From positions 85,227-149,226 of the forward strand of contig MDYQ01000042.1 of NCBI GenBank assembly GCA_003024175.1: a stretch of DNA of 64,000 nt, read 5' to 3'. This stretch comes from Planoprotostelium fungivorum. Taxonomy: Eukaryota; Evosea; Variosea; Cavosteliida; Cavosteliaceae. Numbering within the stretch: position 1 is the stretch's first letter; each line of letters starts with the position of its first letter. The position numbers were made by a program, and so were the translations under genes. The notes below the pieces were generated by a model. That model worked only from the letters and a program-made list of their open reading frames with translations, was not told where the DNA came from and made no database searches. Positions 34,180 to 45,694 of this stretch are shown here, piece after piece.

Positions 34180-36315
34180 ATGTCAGTACATTTCAACGCC
34201 TCAGACCCCCCAGACAGGAAGAAGATGGCCGATAAATCTGGATTTTTAACTAAACAAGGCGGAACCATTAAGACATGGAAAGAGAGATGGTGTGTTCTCA
34301 AAAACAACAAAATATACTATTCCAAGTCACAAGATAAGGAGGGTGAAAAGGGCCACATTGATCTCGAAGGTCTCAAGCCAGCTGATGTCCGCATCTCCGA
34401 CAAGAAGAAGTGCTCATTTGAGGTACCTCGTCCATTGTTACGAAACTGAAAATGCGCTAGATCAAGACTCCCGCTCGAGTCTTCTATATGATTGCAAGCA
34501 GTGACAGTGAGCGCGATGAATGGATTCGTTGCATTGCGGTGAGCACCACCCGAACCTCTCCCGATCTGACACTTGCAGGCTTCTGTGGCCACTGCAGGAG
34601 ACGGAAACAGCAAGAAGAAAGTTGGATTGCAGGACTTTGATCTGCTCAACGTGATAGGAAAGGGAGCCTTCGGTAAGGTTCTTCAAGTGAGAAGAAAGAA
34701 GGACGGAAAACTGTTTGCCATGAAGGTGTGTCCACTCCTTTCAATTCGATCGTAAAGTAGTACAGATATTGAACAAGAAAAATATCTTGGAATCCAACGA
34801 ACTGGAGCACACCCGTACCGAAAAGAATGTTCTGCAGAAGGTGTGTGCAGAGTATTCCTCTCCCACTAACAGCTCACAGGTGGTCCATCCCTTCTTAGTC
34901 AACCTCCATTGCAGTTTCCAGTCGGCTGATAAACTCTACTTTGTCATGGTAAGTCAACACACGATAGGGAACCTAACTGTCTCACAGGATTGGGTCAACG
35001 GAGGAGAGTTGTTTCACCATCTCCAGGTGAGATATCCATCACAGAACACGAGATCCCTACACAGAGAATGATTGACCGATGGACAGAAAGAGAGACGATT
35101 CTCACCTGAGAGGGCCAAGTTCTATTGTGCTGAGATTGTGTTGGGTCTGGAATATCTACGTGAGACCATTCGACATCCAAGATCTGACTCTGACAGACAA
35201 CCACGGAATCATCTACAGAGATCTGAAGCCTGAGGTGGGTGTCTCTTCTCTATTCCTTCTCATTCCTTCAGAATCTCCTCCTCACAGCAGAAGGACACAT
35301 CTGCATGACAGACTTTGGAATCAGTGAGAATGAACCAACGGAGAGGAATGACTGTTGTAGGTAAGGAGGGTTTGATCTCCGAAGACGACAAGACTACGAC
35401 CTTCTGCGGCACCCCTGAGTATCTGGGTGGGTTCATCCCCACAGTTGAATCTGATGATCTGCAGCCCCAGAGGTGTTGCAGGGTAAGCCCTACAACAAGA
35501 ATGTCGATTGGTGGTCTTTCGGTACTCTGATGCACGAGATGCTGACTGGTCTGGTTAGTCCTTCTCTGTTTCATCTCCACTCTGACCCCTGTATCTCACT
35601 CTCATTCAGCCTCCCTTCTATGCCAAGGATGTACAGGAGATGTACAAGAAGATCAGTGTGTCACTCATAGATGCAACAAATGACATTCCACAGTTCATCA
35701 GGAGCTCATACTGCCTTCCACAATGGACCCAGACACCAAAGACATCATCCTCAAGGTACTCATCTCTCTATCCATTGTTCTCTTCATCACTCTTCTCTAT
35801 CCACTGCTCTATTCATCATTCATCTGTCTATCCATTGTTCTCTTCATCATTGATCTCATCTGAATGCAGTTGTTGATCCGTGACCCCTCGAAACGATTGA
35901 GTGATCCTAAACAAATCAAGGCCCACAAATATTTCCAGGTAGACAAGAATGTAGATGACCACTGACCCCTTAGGGAATCGATTGGGATCTATTGTTCCGC
36001 AAAGAGATTAAGCCCTCGTTTGTTCCCAGTGTGGTGAGTACTCAAATGCTCTGATCTGTGAGACTGAACACTCACAGAGCGGAGCTGCAGACGTATCACA
36101 GGTGGACAAAGGTGAGCGATCTGGCTTGACATACATCCTCTGGTGTGCACGGAATGACAGAGACAGCCTTTTTGTCTGAGGACCCCAATGCAGAGATGGC
36201 AACCCAGGGAGGAGGAATTCCCCCCGAGAAGCAGGTGAGAGACTGGATTAGCGGGAGTTGATAAGAGCAGATGAACTTTGATGGCTTCACGTTCAGTCCA
36301 GATACATACAGATAG
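34180..36315 (+). CDS. Akt/PKB-like PH-domain AGC kinase
   Basis: Serine/threonine kinase recruited by phosphoinositides. The N-terminal PH domain ([36 protein letters not shown]) is at about 34230-34570. The kinase reads [72 protein letters not shown], then the activation loop TFCGTPEYL and [16 protein letters not shown]. The C-terminal tail ends [12 protein letters not shown], containing an FxxF(T)F hydrophobic motif for PDK2/TORC2-type phosphorylation. Ten or so introns. All catalytic residues are present. Expected role: effector of PI3K and Ras signalling; a Ras activator lies in the same arm. Confidence 0.88.
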
Positions 36316-36591
36316 ATAGTAGCAGCGGTACTGTGTTGCGGTAATAAAGGAAATATCGGTGATCTTTATCAATCAGTTTTCCACCAGTTTTTTTCGTGTC
36401 CGCATTGCTTAGCGTTTCACCAAATTTCTACCAGTTTCACACGGCGGAGCGGGATGTCTCGAATCTCACGTCGACTGAGTAGAAGCTGACGCAGGTCATA
36501 CATCACGAACACCGACAACGATACGTGAGCAACTTGATTGATAGTAGCTGTTCGCTGACAGAAGAAGGTATTTATCACTAACAAACATTCA

Positions 36592-38154
36592 ATGGAGAGC
36601 ATCAAGAGGAGATTTAGCAGAGGAAGCAAAAAGGACCTCCGTGCCGAGGAGACAACCACATCCTCAAAGTCCAATTTAACTGGAAACAGCTATGAGATCC
36701 CCTACGACGAAGTTGTGCCAACAACAACCACTGTAGAGACCAGGACAGAAACAATTGTCGAAGAAGCACCTGTGTTGTCTAATGTAGCGACTGCTGCACC
36801 ATCTCTCCTCAACACAGAGGTCCTCCCTGTCACGACTCAACCCATCCAGTTACAGACAGTGCTGAAAGAGACAGTTCTGAGGTAGGATCCTTCCTGTGAG
36901 TCACTTGACTGATATTGAAAGGGAGCACATTATCCCTCTGCAAAAAGAGGAGATTCAGCCGGTGATCTACCGTGAGAGAGAGCAGATCGAGATCCACCAG
37001 ATCACACAACAACTGAAGGAAACTGTGGTGGCCCCCACTGTTGTGGAGGAAGTGCAAGCTGAACCAGAGTACAGAGAGACCGTCATGGTTCAGTGAGTGA
37101 AGAAGAGAAGGAGAAATCTGAGAGTCGACAGACATGAGGTCGCTCGCGAGGTGATGGAGAACAGCAGAACAGTGCTGCCAGCCACAACGGTCGTGGAAGA
37201 GTTAGCACCCATTGTGGAGGAGAGAGTCAACCGAAACATCCAAGAGGAGATCATCCACGTCATCGACAGAGACATCGTACAGCCAACCATCATCCAGATC
37301 GAGCAACCCATCCACGAGAGGGTGAGATGCCTTCTCCGATGGGTCTAACAGAGCGCAGATCAGAGAGCACCTGAGAACATTAGAGTCAGAGACGGAGATG
37401 ATCACGCTGCCTCCCGTATTCGGAGACAGAAGAGAGGCTGTCATTGGCAACCGCAGTGTGATCTCAACGACCCTCCTGACGAAGCCAATGTGGGAGCAAC
37501 CCTTAGTCACAGCGGGAGAGAGGCTGGTCTCTGTGGAGGCTGAGATCGACCGCAGAATCCTGGGTCGACACCTGGGTGTGGCCTCCTACGGGGTCAACAC
37601 TGTACGCTCCGGTGTCATCGCCTCCAACGGGCCTGTGACCAACCAGCTCAGCCTCACTCAGACCACCACCACTTACAATGGCCCTCCCACCATCGCTTCC
37701 ATTGCCGCTGCCTCCATCCTCCCCAACGATGTGGCTGTACCCGCTGGAAAGGTGAGATGGTACAAGTGCACTGAGATTGATGGAGACAGACGGGAGTATC
37801 GAGAAACTTATACTACCACACACCTGCCAGCACCGGGACGATGTACAACCCGCAACAAGCCAACAACAACGCCATCTACATGCCCGCCCCTCAATTCACT
37901 TACCAGCCTGTCTTTGGCACGTCGAACAAAGAGGCTGGCTTCCAATCTCACGGACATGTAGCAAGTGAGAGAGAAGAGAGCGATACGTACTGAGCATCAC
38001 AGTGAGTCGACCTGCACCAGGAACCCTGTACGCTCCTCAGAACGCCCAGCCCAGCTGCTATCTTCCTGCTCCTCAAATCGACTTCCAGCCAACATTTGCC
38101 AACACTTCTGGTGTGGCTGGACAGAACCTTGGCTATGGCGTCCAGGCTCGTTGA
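36592..38154 (+). CDS. Repeat-rich Glu/Val/Thr protein with two C-terminal YxPQ-PAPQ repeats
   Basis: No function is recognised. ATG 36592. The N-terminus is basic (KRRFSRGSKKDLR), followed by a Thr/Val/Glu-rich region with recurring units such as EEIQPVIYREREQIEIHQIT and VAREVMENSRTV. These beta-prone repeats resemble, from memory, fungal and protist proteins with IQPV.RE..Q motifs. After introns at about 36883-36920, 37095-37132, 37320-37368, 37752-37788 and 37964-38000, the C-terminus carries two related units: YNPQQANNNAIYMPAPQFTYQPVF and LYAPQNAQPSCYLPAPQIDFQPTF, each followed by an (N)TSxxAG segment. No signal peptide or membrane segment. Possibly cytoskeletal or structural, by composition only. 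Confidence 0.55.
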
Positions 38155-38251
38155 ATTTCATAAACCGCGTCTTCCGTTCTGCTTCTTGTAGTTATGACAA
38201 TATTCTTTCTTTTATTTCCGATATCATTTTTGCCCTCATCTCCGATCGAAC

Positions 38252-39093
38252 ATGGGTTGCGGTAACAGTCAGGAGGAGGTACCCAAGGCCTCTGCGCCCA
38301 ATCTCCTTGAGAAGGCAGACTACAGCGAATCATACATCCGCAACAAGAGTGTAATTAACCGGAAGCTCTTAAAAGTGATCCTGCTGGGGGACTCAGGGTG
38401 AGACACCAAGAATCATTACGAGATTATCTCATGGTTTCAGAGTTGGAAAATCCTCTTTGATGAATCAGTATGTTCATCAACAATTTGCAGCCGAGTACAA
38501 GGCAACAATTGGAGCCGATTTTCTCACAAAACACGTTATGATAGATAACGTCCCTGTAACCATGCAGATATGGGATACAGGTAAATGCTTATTTCGATCC
38601 TTCTAACAGTCAAACAGCTGGACAAGAGCGCTTCCAATCTCTTGGAGTTGCCTTCTACCGTGGAGCAGACTGCTGTGCCTTGGTCTTCGACATCAATTCT
38701 GAAAAGTCGTTCGATAGTGTAACTTCGTGGAAAGAAGGTGAGAAGCCACCCACAAAATTCACTGAATGGAATAGAATTTCTTCTCAAAGCGCAAATCCAA
38801 AACCCACACGATTTCTGCTTTGTTCTGTTGGGAAACAAGGTCGACATCGAAAACCAACGTCAGGTACTGAAGATACAACGAGTGAATCCGCTGATGATGT
38901 CAGGTGTCCAGAAAGAGAGCAGTCAACTGGTGCGAAGAGAATGGCTCCATCCCCTACTATGAGGTAGATGTCGATACTCGCCTATATGACTCTAAATCAT
39001 TTGCAGGTTTCAGCCAAAAACGGTACCTGCGTCGTGGATGCTTTCGACTGCTTAGCTGCAACCACTCTCAACCGGGATGATCTGGTTTCTTGA
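38252..39093 (+). CDS. Rab7-like GTPase with N-terminal MGCGNS acylation motif
   Basis: Small GTPase of the late endocytic Rab type. Motifs: [14 protein letters not shown] (G1), TIGADFLTK (switch 1), [14 protein letters not shown] (switch 2), [21 protein letters not shown] (G4), VSAKNG (G5) and a DAFDCLA end. RGADCCxLVxD and TIGADFLTK are Rab7-type. Two features are unusual. The protein starts MGCGNSQEE, a consensus N-myristoylation and palmitoylation signal, followed by a 40-residue extension. It ends NRDDLVS without the C-terminal Cys pair that other Rabs use for prenylation. Six exons. Membrane anchoring is therefore probably N-terminal, as in plant ARA6 and apicomplexan Rab5B (family knowledge). 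The stop is 16 bp from the RNB gene. Confidence 0.88.
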
Positions 39094-39109
39094 GCAATGA
39101 TGTCTGTGT

Positions 39110-42100
39110 TTATCCTCTATGATCATAAATTCTGTAATCGTAACCACACGTTCCATTTATTAGAGGAGAGGTATCTTTGGGATGTTGGGATTGACCTTCT
39201 TTGGGTTCGACTTGTATTTTGATACGGACACGAGCGATGTCACAAACGTTGCAGAGTAAGGAGTGATCCCCATGAGACGAACGATCACCTGCACCGTTGA
39301 GATGAGACAACCGAGTGTGCATTACCTCAGTTCCGAGAGGAGCAGACCAATGCTCTATGACTGATCTCAAACCTAACTCAGGGATGTAAACCTGCAAGCG
39401 GTCGATGACATCCAGTTCTGTGGACACCACAAATGAGAGGAAGTCCTCTCCAACTCGATCTCTGAGGTACTGACGCAGCCAGAATCGAGCGGATCTCTGT
39501 TGCAACTGCTTCGCCAGGTGCTCTGACATGTTGACCAGAGGGATGATGTTGTCCAACTCCTCCTTGCTGGATCATCTCAGTCGATGGTGTGGCAGAGACA
39601 TCACCTGAAAGGGGGAGGTGCATCCGTCAGGTGGGCCTTGAGTTGGTAGTGGACCAGACAATCCATGTACCTCCGAATGGGTGAAGTCGTTCGAACGTAG
39701 CCTTCGAGACCGATGCTGTGGTGTCCGATGTTCTCCGTTGAATTGTAGGCTGAGCTCATGGTCTCAATGCTACGGAGAAGGTTCAGCATTCCCTTGTGGG
39801 GATTCTCCACTGAGATTTCGGATGGGTCGTAGATGTGAGTCGGCTTCTCTTGCACTCTGTACGGCACAGGGATTCCGTGTTTCTGTGAAAAATGGTACAC
39901 AATCTCTCCCGCCAAGATCATCATCTCCGATACCATCGTCGTCGCTTTGTCACACAGCACCTGTCCGTCTCATTCATTGGCTCTCCATCCACACCCACCT
40001 GGTCATCCGTGTGGAAGCCAACCACTCTTCCATCTTCTACCAGAGGTGTCACCTTGGGTACATGATGGAATCGAACGTTCCTCTCTGTCCTCTGTCATTC
40101 CCTTCCATTGTACCCTCTCACCTTGGCGGTACTTCTTTCTCTTCAGTGCGTGTTGGTAGATTCGATTCAACTCTCCCGCTGATTGTTCAGTCAAATGGGA
40201 AGGGAGTGATTGATTGCCTCTTTCTCCCTCTGATAGACTCAATGCTCGCTCCACCTGAGCTGTTCATCGAACTGATTCAAATGAAATCTACCTGTTCGTA
40301 GTTCGCCCTAATCAAGTTGTTGATGGTCGATAACTGGATTTGTGACTGGTTGATGCTTCCGTCAGGGTTTAGCTTGGCGGAGAATGTGATGGACGGATTC
40401 TTTTGATCTGTGTGATATAGGGACATTGGTCCAGCGGCCAACTCGAGAGGTAGCATGGACACCCATTCATCCACGTTATAGAGGGATGTTCCTCTGCTCC
40501 TCGCCCATAAATCCAGTGATGATTTCGGTTGGATCTGCTCTGTTCAACGAATGTCTCTGCTGATGCTCACCATGCGAGTGGGATCGGCAATGTGAATATG
40601 AACCCATCCATCGTCTGTGGAGCTGATGGCATCATCCACCTGTTCTGTTCATTCTTCTCCTCACCGATCCACTCACCTCGATCGTCGAGTCACTGTCCAC
40701 CGTGAAGATGCACCTCCCAAAGAGTCCTTCCGCTCTGTTCTTCTCATGAGGGTCCGTGATTACCATGGGGAAATTCCAGGGTCCGTTCTTCTGAGTGAGT
40801 TGTACCGGTGGCTTCTTTTGATCCACAAATCTGGGTCCCGCTTCCATCTATTTGTTTCAGAGATGGATGTGAACTGGCTCTACCTTGGCAATCTGTCCGT
40901 GTATGGACTCCATCAAGCCTTCAGGTGGTGGCTCCCAGAAGTTGGTCTCCTTCTGCATGGACAATTTGTTGAGATCGGTTGTCGTGTCGATGACACCCAG
41001 ATCCATCATCAGTGAAGACATTCGTCCCAAGCTGGAGACACAAAGCCACTCCTGCACTGAGTCTGCAATCACAGGGTCGTACGCCTGAGACCATCAGATC
41101 TTCATCGCCGAAGGAAATCACCTCTCTTGTGGACATGAGGACAATCGTCATCAGAGCATCCACGATGACACGGTGCTCCTCCACATGAAAGGGTACCACT
41201 CCTGGTCCATCGTACCTAGTATGTTCATTCTTGTGTCGTTTCTTCCGTTTACCTAATCTCGGCATCCGTGTCTTCCTCTACACCCCCCTCCGCTGCTGAT
41301 TCTCTACCAAGTTTTAAAGTCACATCAGAATCAGAAAGTCACCTTGCGGCAATCCGCTCTTCTATGTCTTGCCTCATCATCTTTTGTACGTCGATGGGAA
41401 GTCTAGACGACGGGCCACCCAATCTCCAAAACTTGAATCGACGAGCAGGAAGGGATTTCAAGCGAGCAAAGACTGCCTGCTGAAATGCGGACATACTCGC
41501 CTTCTCATGCATGGCCATTCTCTGCAGTCTTCGACTCTCCACGTACTGACAATCTGATCAGTCGTCTACTCAGGATAGTTCAAAGCTTGACGAACAATCA
41601 GTCACCTTCTCTTGGCTGGCTCGATACGTTGGTTCATTGGCTGCTTGACTTTCCACAGGTCTGAACAGATCTGCATTCTGTGCTAATATTCTGGCTGCAG
41701 CACAGATGTGAATGTGATTGTGGCTCTGTTTTGGGAATATCCTCTCGGAGAATTGAGACACCGTCATTGATTTTCCACCTTCAAGCATCTCCTTCCAGAC
41801 GTTACGGAGACTGAACACATGGTCATCTTCTGCTCTCCTTTCACTACTCACAGAGTCTTGGGTACCACGATCGATTTCGTCTTTGCTTCATGGAAGATTG
41901 GAAGGATGGGTCCAAACAAGTCTTGATCGAATATGGGGAATGTGTTCGTATCCACCGGAAGGACCATATCCTCCTGTCCTCTTCAGTCTCCTCCTCATCT
42001 CACAATCACCTTGTATTCGAAATCGGGGTTCAGTCTCTTCAGTTTACGAATACGATTTTCCATGGAAGAGCGTGATAATTCTGCGACAATTTGTGCATGT

Positions 42101-42713
42101 GACTCTCTGACTTTTTCATTCATGACGTATTTTCCCTATTGGCATCAGTACTTCACTCGTGAGACTGTACCTACACTGAATATGTGAAGAATTTGACCTC
42201 TGTGTACATGATGGACCGTACCACCCGGAACTTGTATGTGAGCATACGTTTTACTAACTCGTCGAACGAGTGCAAGGGTTAAACCCCCATGGCGTATCAA
42301 TAGCACCCAAGTGTCCACCTCGAAGAGTAAGGCGAGTCATCTTCCACTCTTACCTCCAGCTGGGGTTTCTGTCCGAGAGATGTGACTTGGCTGTCGGTGA
42401 CTGCCTTCTCCTTCACCGGTTCCTAAGATCATTATTATCTCAACCGCAGGTACGGTGTGGATCACCTGTGACAACAGATTGTATAAATCGAGGTCCAAAG
42501 AGGGCACCTTCTTTTTACCTTTTGTTGGTGCTCTCACCTCTGCATATCTTCGAATTGGTCGAACATCATTTCTGTTTCTACAATTTAGGGGTATCAGAAT
42601 GATGCACTTACATATGTCGAAGAGTACTGGGTCTCTCAACAGAAGTTAAATTAGGTCTGATCAAAGTTCAATCAGTTGGGTCTTTAAACATAAACCTGAG
42701 ACACCTTTGCCAT
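39110..42713 (-). CDS. RNB-domain (RNase II/R family) exoribonuclease, organellar type likely
   Basis: 3'-5' hydrolytic exoribonuclease. Near 40660-40740 the active-site segment reads FTVDSDSTIEVDDAISS..WVHIHIADPTRMV, keeping the Asp cluster that binds Mg. Further motifs: ALSLSEGERG region, CDKATTMVSEMMILAGEIV, EGYVRTTSPIRRYMDCLVHYQL (the conserved TSPIRRYxD) and a C-terminal S1/OB-like end. The N-terminal region is helical (LTLALVRRVSKTYAHIQVPGG, AAARILAQNADLF, RRFKFWRLGGPSSR). The layout resembles mitochondrial/plastid RNB proteins such as DSS1/RNR1 rather than Rrp44 (no PIN domain). More than fifteen introns. The 5' end is uncertain; ATG 42713 is used because MAKVSQ can be spliced in frame to RPSTLRH. 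Confidence 0.75.
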
Positions 42714-43029
42714 TGCGGTTTGCTTTTCAATGCAAGAAATGACCTCATATATCAGCCTGTGCACCAACGGTTTGATAATGATGAATGCGATCTTTGTCAC
42801 GTGATTCTTTTTTTTTTCGCGGATCAATTTCCTTTTGATGTTTTCATGTTTGGACTGCCTGGTGAAGATAGTCCAACCCTCCACCAGCCCATTGCCTTCT
42901 TCGATATCGATATGATGTAATCTTATTGGGACCGTTGTATAGCCGTAATGTTCCGGTGGCGAGAGAAATTGCATTGAGCCGGAAAAACGGATCAACTGCA
43001 CCTTGTTTTGGATAGCAGGCAAATCGAAG
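42714..43029. other. Divergent promoter region, 316 bp
   Basis: Between the RNB nuclease (minus) and the peroxisomal hydratase (plus). A minus-strand open frame crosses it (42684-43040) but overlaps the hydratase start and lacks family resemblance. A T-rich tract lies at 42805-42820. Confidence 0.4.
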
Positions 43030-44300
43030 ATGAGCAACAAGTCTGCTAAGAATGCAGAGATTCTGCAAAAGGTGAAAGAATGCCAATTTCAAGAGGTTGT
43101 TAGTCGTTATGATGAGAAGGATGCCATCTTATACGCTTTGTCTGTTGGAGAGGGTGAGTTCGGCGGCACTACTATTCTTGGTGACGTTCGAAAGGAACTG
43201 AAGGTCCTACTGAGCGAGCTCTTCAATTCACGTACGAGAACTGTTCTTCCTTTTCTGTAGTTCCCACAATGGGTGAGATCATCTGTGCAGGCAAGTTGAT
43301 AATCGATGCAGGTGTCCTCTTTCCGTTCTCTGTATTGGACCAAATGATTGGTTCAATGGGTGATTACAATCCTATGATGATCCTACAGTGAGTCGAGAAA
43401 GGTCTGACACGCATTGACGCATGCAGTGGAGAGCAGTATTTGGAGTTGAATGGACCTCTCCCGTTATCGGCAACTGTGAAGACCTCCGCAGAAATCTCTG
43501 CAATTCAAGACAAAGGAAAGGGTGCCTTAATTGTAGTCAAAGCCACCACTCGCGATGCATCCAACAACAAGATATTGTGCACTAACTATATATCTTCCTT
43601 TGCTAGGGGTGAGATCATCAATTAGGGAGGAAACTCACAGCACTTGTAGGACTTGGTGGAGCCGGCAATGTGAAAGTCGACACCAAGTGAATTCTGCAGT
43701 TAGTTATTCGATGATTAATCCATTCCAGTGGGGCTCCAAGGGAAAATGTGAATATCCCAGAGAGAAAGTGTGATGCTCAACATGTGGAGAAGGTTGGTGA
43801 GGTATGAATGACTTGAGTTGATGATCTACAGACCTCACCAGGAGCTGCCATCTTCTATCGTATGATGGGAGACAGAAATCCGTTACACTGTGATCCCAAT
43901 CTAGCTGCTGTGGCTGGTGAGTATGCTTTGTGACACACAAATATGAACCTGATCAGGTTTCGATCAGCCCATACTTCATGGTCTTTGCACTTTTGGCCAC
44001 GCTGGAAGGGCCGTCTTGCATCACTTTTGTGACAACGATGTCTCCCGCTTCAGATCCATTCAAGGTAGTCCATCACATGCTTTCAAGTCTAACACATCTC
44101 TAGGTAGGTTTCTGAAGGTGGTCTACCCAGGAGAGACCATTATCACCCAGATGTGGAGAGAGGGCAACAAGGTGATATGACTGCACTCAACATCTCATTG
44201 AATGTCTCAGATCCTCTTTCAATCGAAAGTGGAAGAGCGCCCCGATGGAAACGTATTAGTGGGCGCTGTTGAGATCGTCCCAAGAGAGTCGAAGCTCTGA
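43030..44300 (+). CDS. Peroxisomal MaoC-type 2-enoyl-CoA hydratase (hydratase 2), PTS1 SKL
   Basis: Hydrates trans-2-enoyl-CoA to (3R)-hydroxyacyl-CoA in peroxisomal beta-oxidation. ATG 43030. The N-terminal half has [15 protein letters not shown] and, after introns, [31 protein letters not shown], as in the hydratase part of multifunctional enzyme 2. The C-terminal half carries the hydratase-2 motif, [18 protein letters not shown], with the catalytic Asp and His, then [32 protein letters not shown] and TQMWREGN. It ends ESKL, a peroxisomal targeting signal type 1, at TGA 44298-44300. It is a free-standing enzyme without the dehydrogenase or SCP2 domains of animal MFE-2. About eight introns. 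Confidence 0.9.
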
Positions 44301-44727
44301 TGTCTCTGAACCAAGTGTCTGCTATAAGAATACAATTGTGCACTATTCTTATGTTTTACGAGTCATTCGTGTTATTGGTATAGACATAGGGCTGTTCAGA
44401 GCTCACACAACTGGTTACGGGAATCTCATCCAGCAATTGAACGGTTCTATAGTTTATTAATATGAGCTATAGTGTGTGGGCGTCACCGAGCCGTCTTTCG
44501 CGTCAGGACTTTTGGATGCAGCATCTTATGATCGTGAAACATGGTCACTGGTGCGACGATAGCTTGCTGATATCCTCTCTTTGAAAAAATACCCCAACAG
44601 GTTGGGTAGGGATCTGGAAAGCTTCCGCTCATGAGAGGACACCAGCAACAGTTTTTTGATCCAAATTCCCGCTCTTCCTCCTTGTAGACGAGGCCAAAAT
44701 GATGATCGCGGTAATCATATCCACGAG
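44301..44727. other. Intergenic, 427 bp
   Basis: Between the hydratase stop and the pICln start, both on the plus strand. Open frames on either strand do not resemble proteins. Presumed 3' UTR and promoter. Confidence 0.4.
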
Positions 44728-45632
44728 ATGCCTTTGGGAAAGATCTTACCAACAGAGATCACTGTTACCTCAGAAGAGAAGTCATTAACGACGCTCTCCA
44801 ACGGAGAGGAAATCTACTTCAGACAACCAGGAAGAGTGAGGCTCATTTTTGGGACTGGGAAGGACGAGGGTACTGGTCAATTCTACTTGACTAATCAAAG
44901 AGCCGTTTGGATTGCAGACGCAACGGAAGGAGAGAAAGCAGGCTGGCATGTAAATCTTCTCTTCGCACGCTATATCACTGACGATTATTCTCAAGATCGA
45001 CTTCTATCACATCACTTGTCACGCTGTAGCAAAAGCAAACAGCTTCGACGGTCAAACACAGGTAAGATCACCTATTGAATGGAGTTGTCTTACGGCTCGG
45101 TTTTAATTATGATGAAGGACTGCATATACTGCCAACTTGATAATGAAGAAGAGGATTATTACGAGGTGATTCGTTACTGTAGAAATTGCGATTAAAATGA
45201 GACAGATGCGAGTGATACCAACGGAGGGAACAGCTACAACGCTGAGCACTCTGTATAAAGCCTTCTGCGATGTCGCTGAGATGAATCCGGATCCAGAAGA
45301 GGAAGGGGAGGGTGATTTTATCTTCAATGAGGAAGAGGTCAATGGCAACATACAAAGGATGCTGGTGTGTTCATGACTATATTTACTGAATACTCAATAC
45401 CAATAGACGATCAATGGAGATGGAGAGCCAACAGAGGCAGATTTACACAGAATGCTTAACGGGGGAGCTGAGGCACCAGTTGAGGAAGGACAATTTGACG
45501 ATGAAGGTGCAGACAATGGGAGGGATCATATGGTGATGAATGACAGATGATGAAGAGACTGGAGGGTACGAAGATGAAGACGAAGAAACAGACCCTCAAG
45601 GAAGAAACAAATTGCAGAGAATCGACGATTAG
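44728..45632 (+). CDS. Methylosome subunit pICln (CLNS1A/Voldacs family)
   Basis: Chaperone that presents Sm proteins to PRMT5 during snRNP assembly. ATG 44728. The N-terminal PH-like fold reads GTGQFYLTNQRAVWIAD and DFYHITCHAVAKA, followed after an intron by IYCQLDNEEEDYYE. The acidic half contains RVIPTEGTATTLSTLYKAFCDVAEMNPDPEEEGEG, which aligns with the pICln motif around the LxxAMCxCxxLHPDPEDE stretch. It then continues Asp/Glu-rich (FNEEEVNGN, EDEDEETDPQG) to the stop at 45630-45632. At about 210-230 residues it is the usual length. Cytosolic and nuclear. Confidence 0.82.
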
Positions 45633-45694
45633 AGGAGGACAAGTAGCAGAATAAATCTTCCCTCCATTATTGCGCAAGACTTTCATTCATGAGA

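Noticed and set aside
42684-43040. 118-codon minus-strand open frame between the RNB and hydratase genes
   Set aside because: Covers the hydratase start and the presumed bidirectional promoter; the composition is not protein-like. Only its last ATG (42713) is used as a tentative RNB start.
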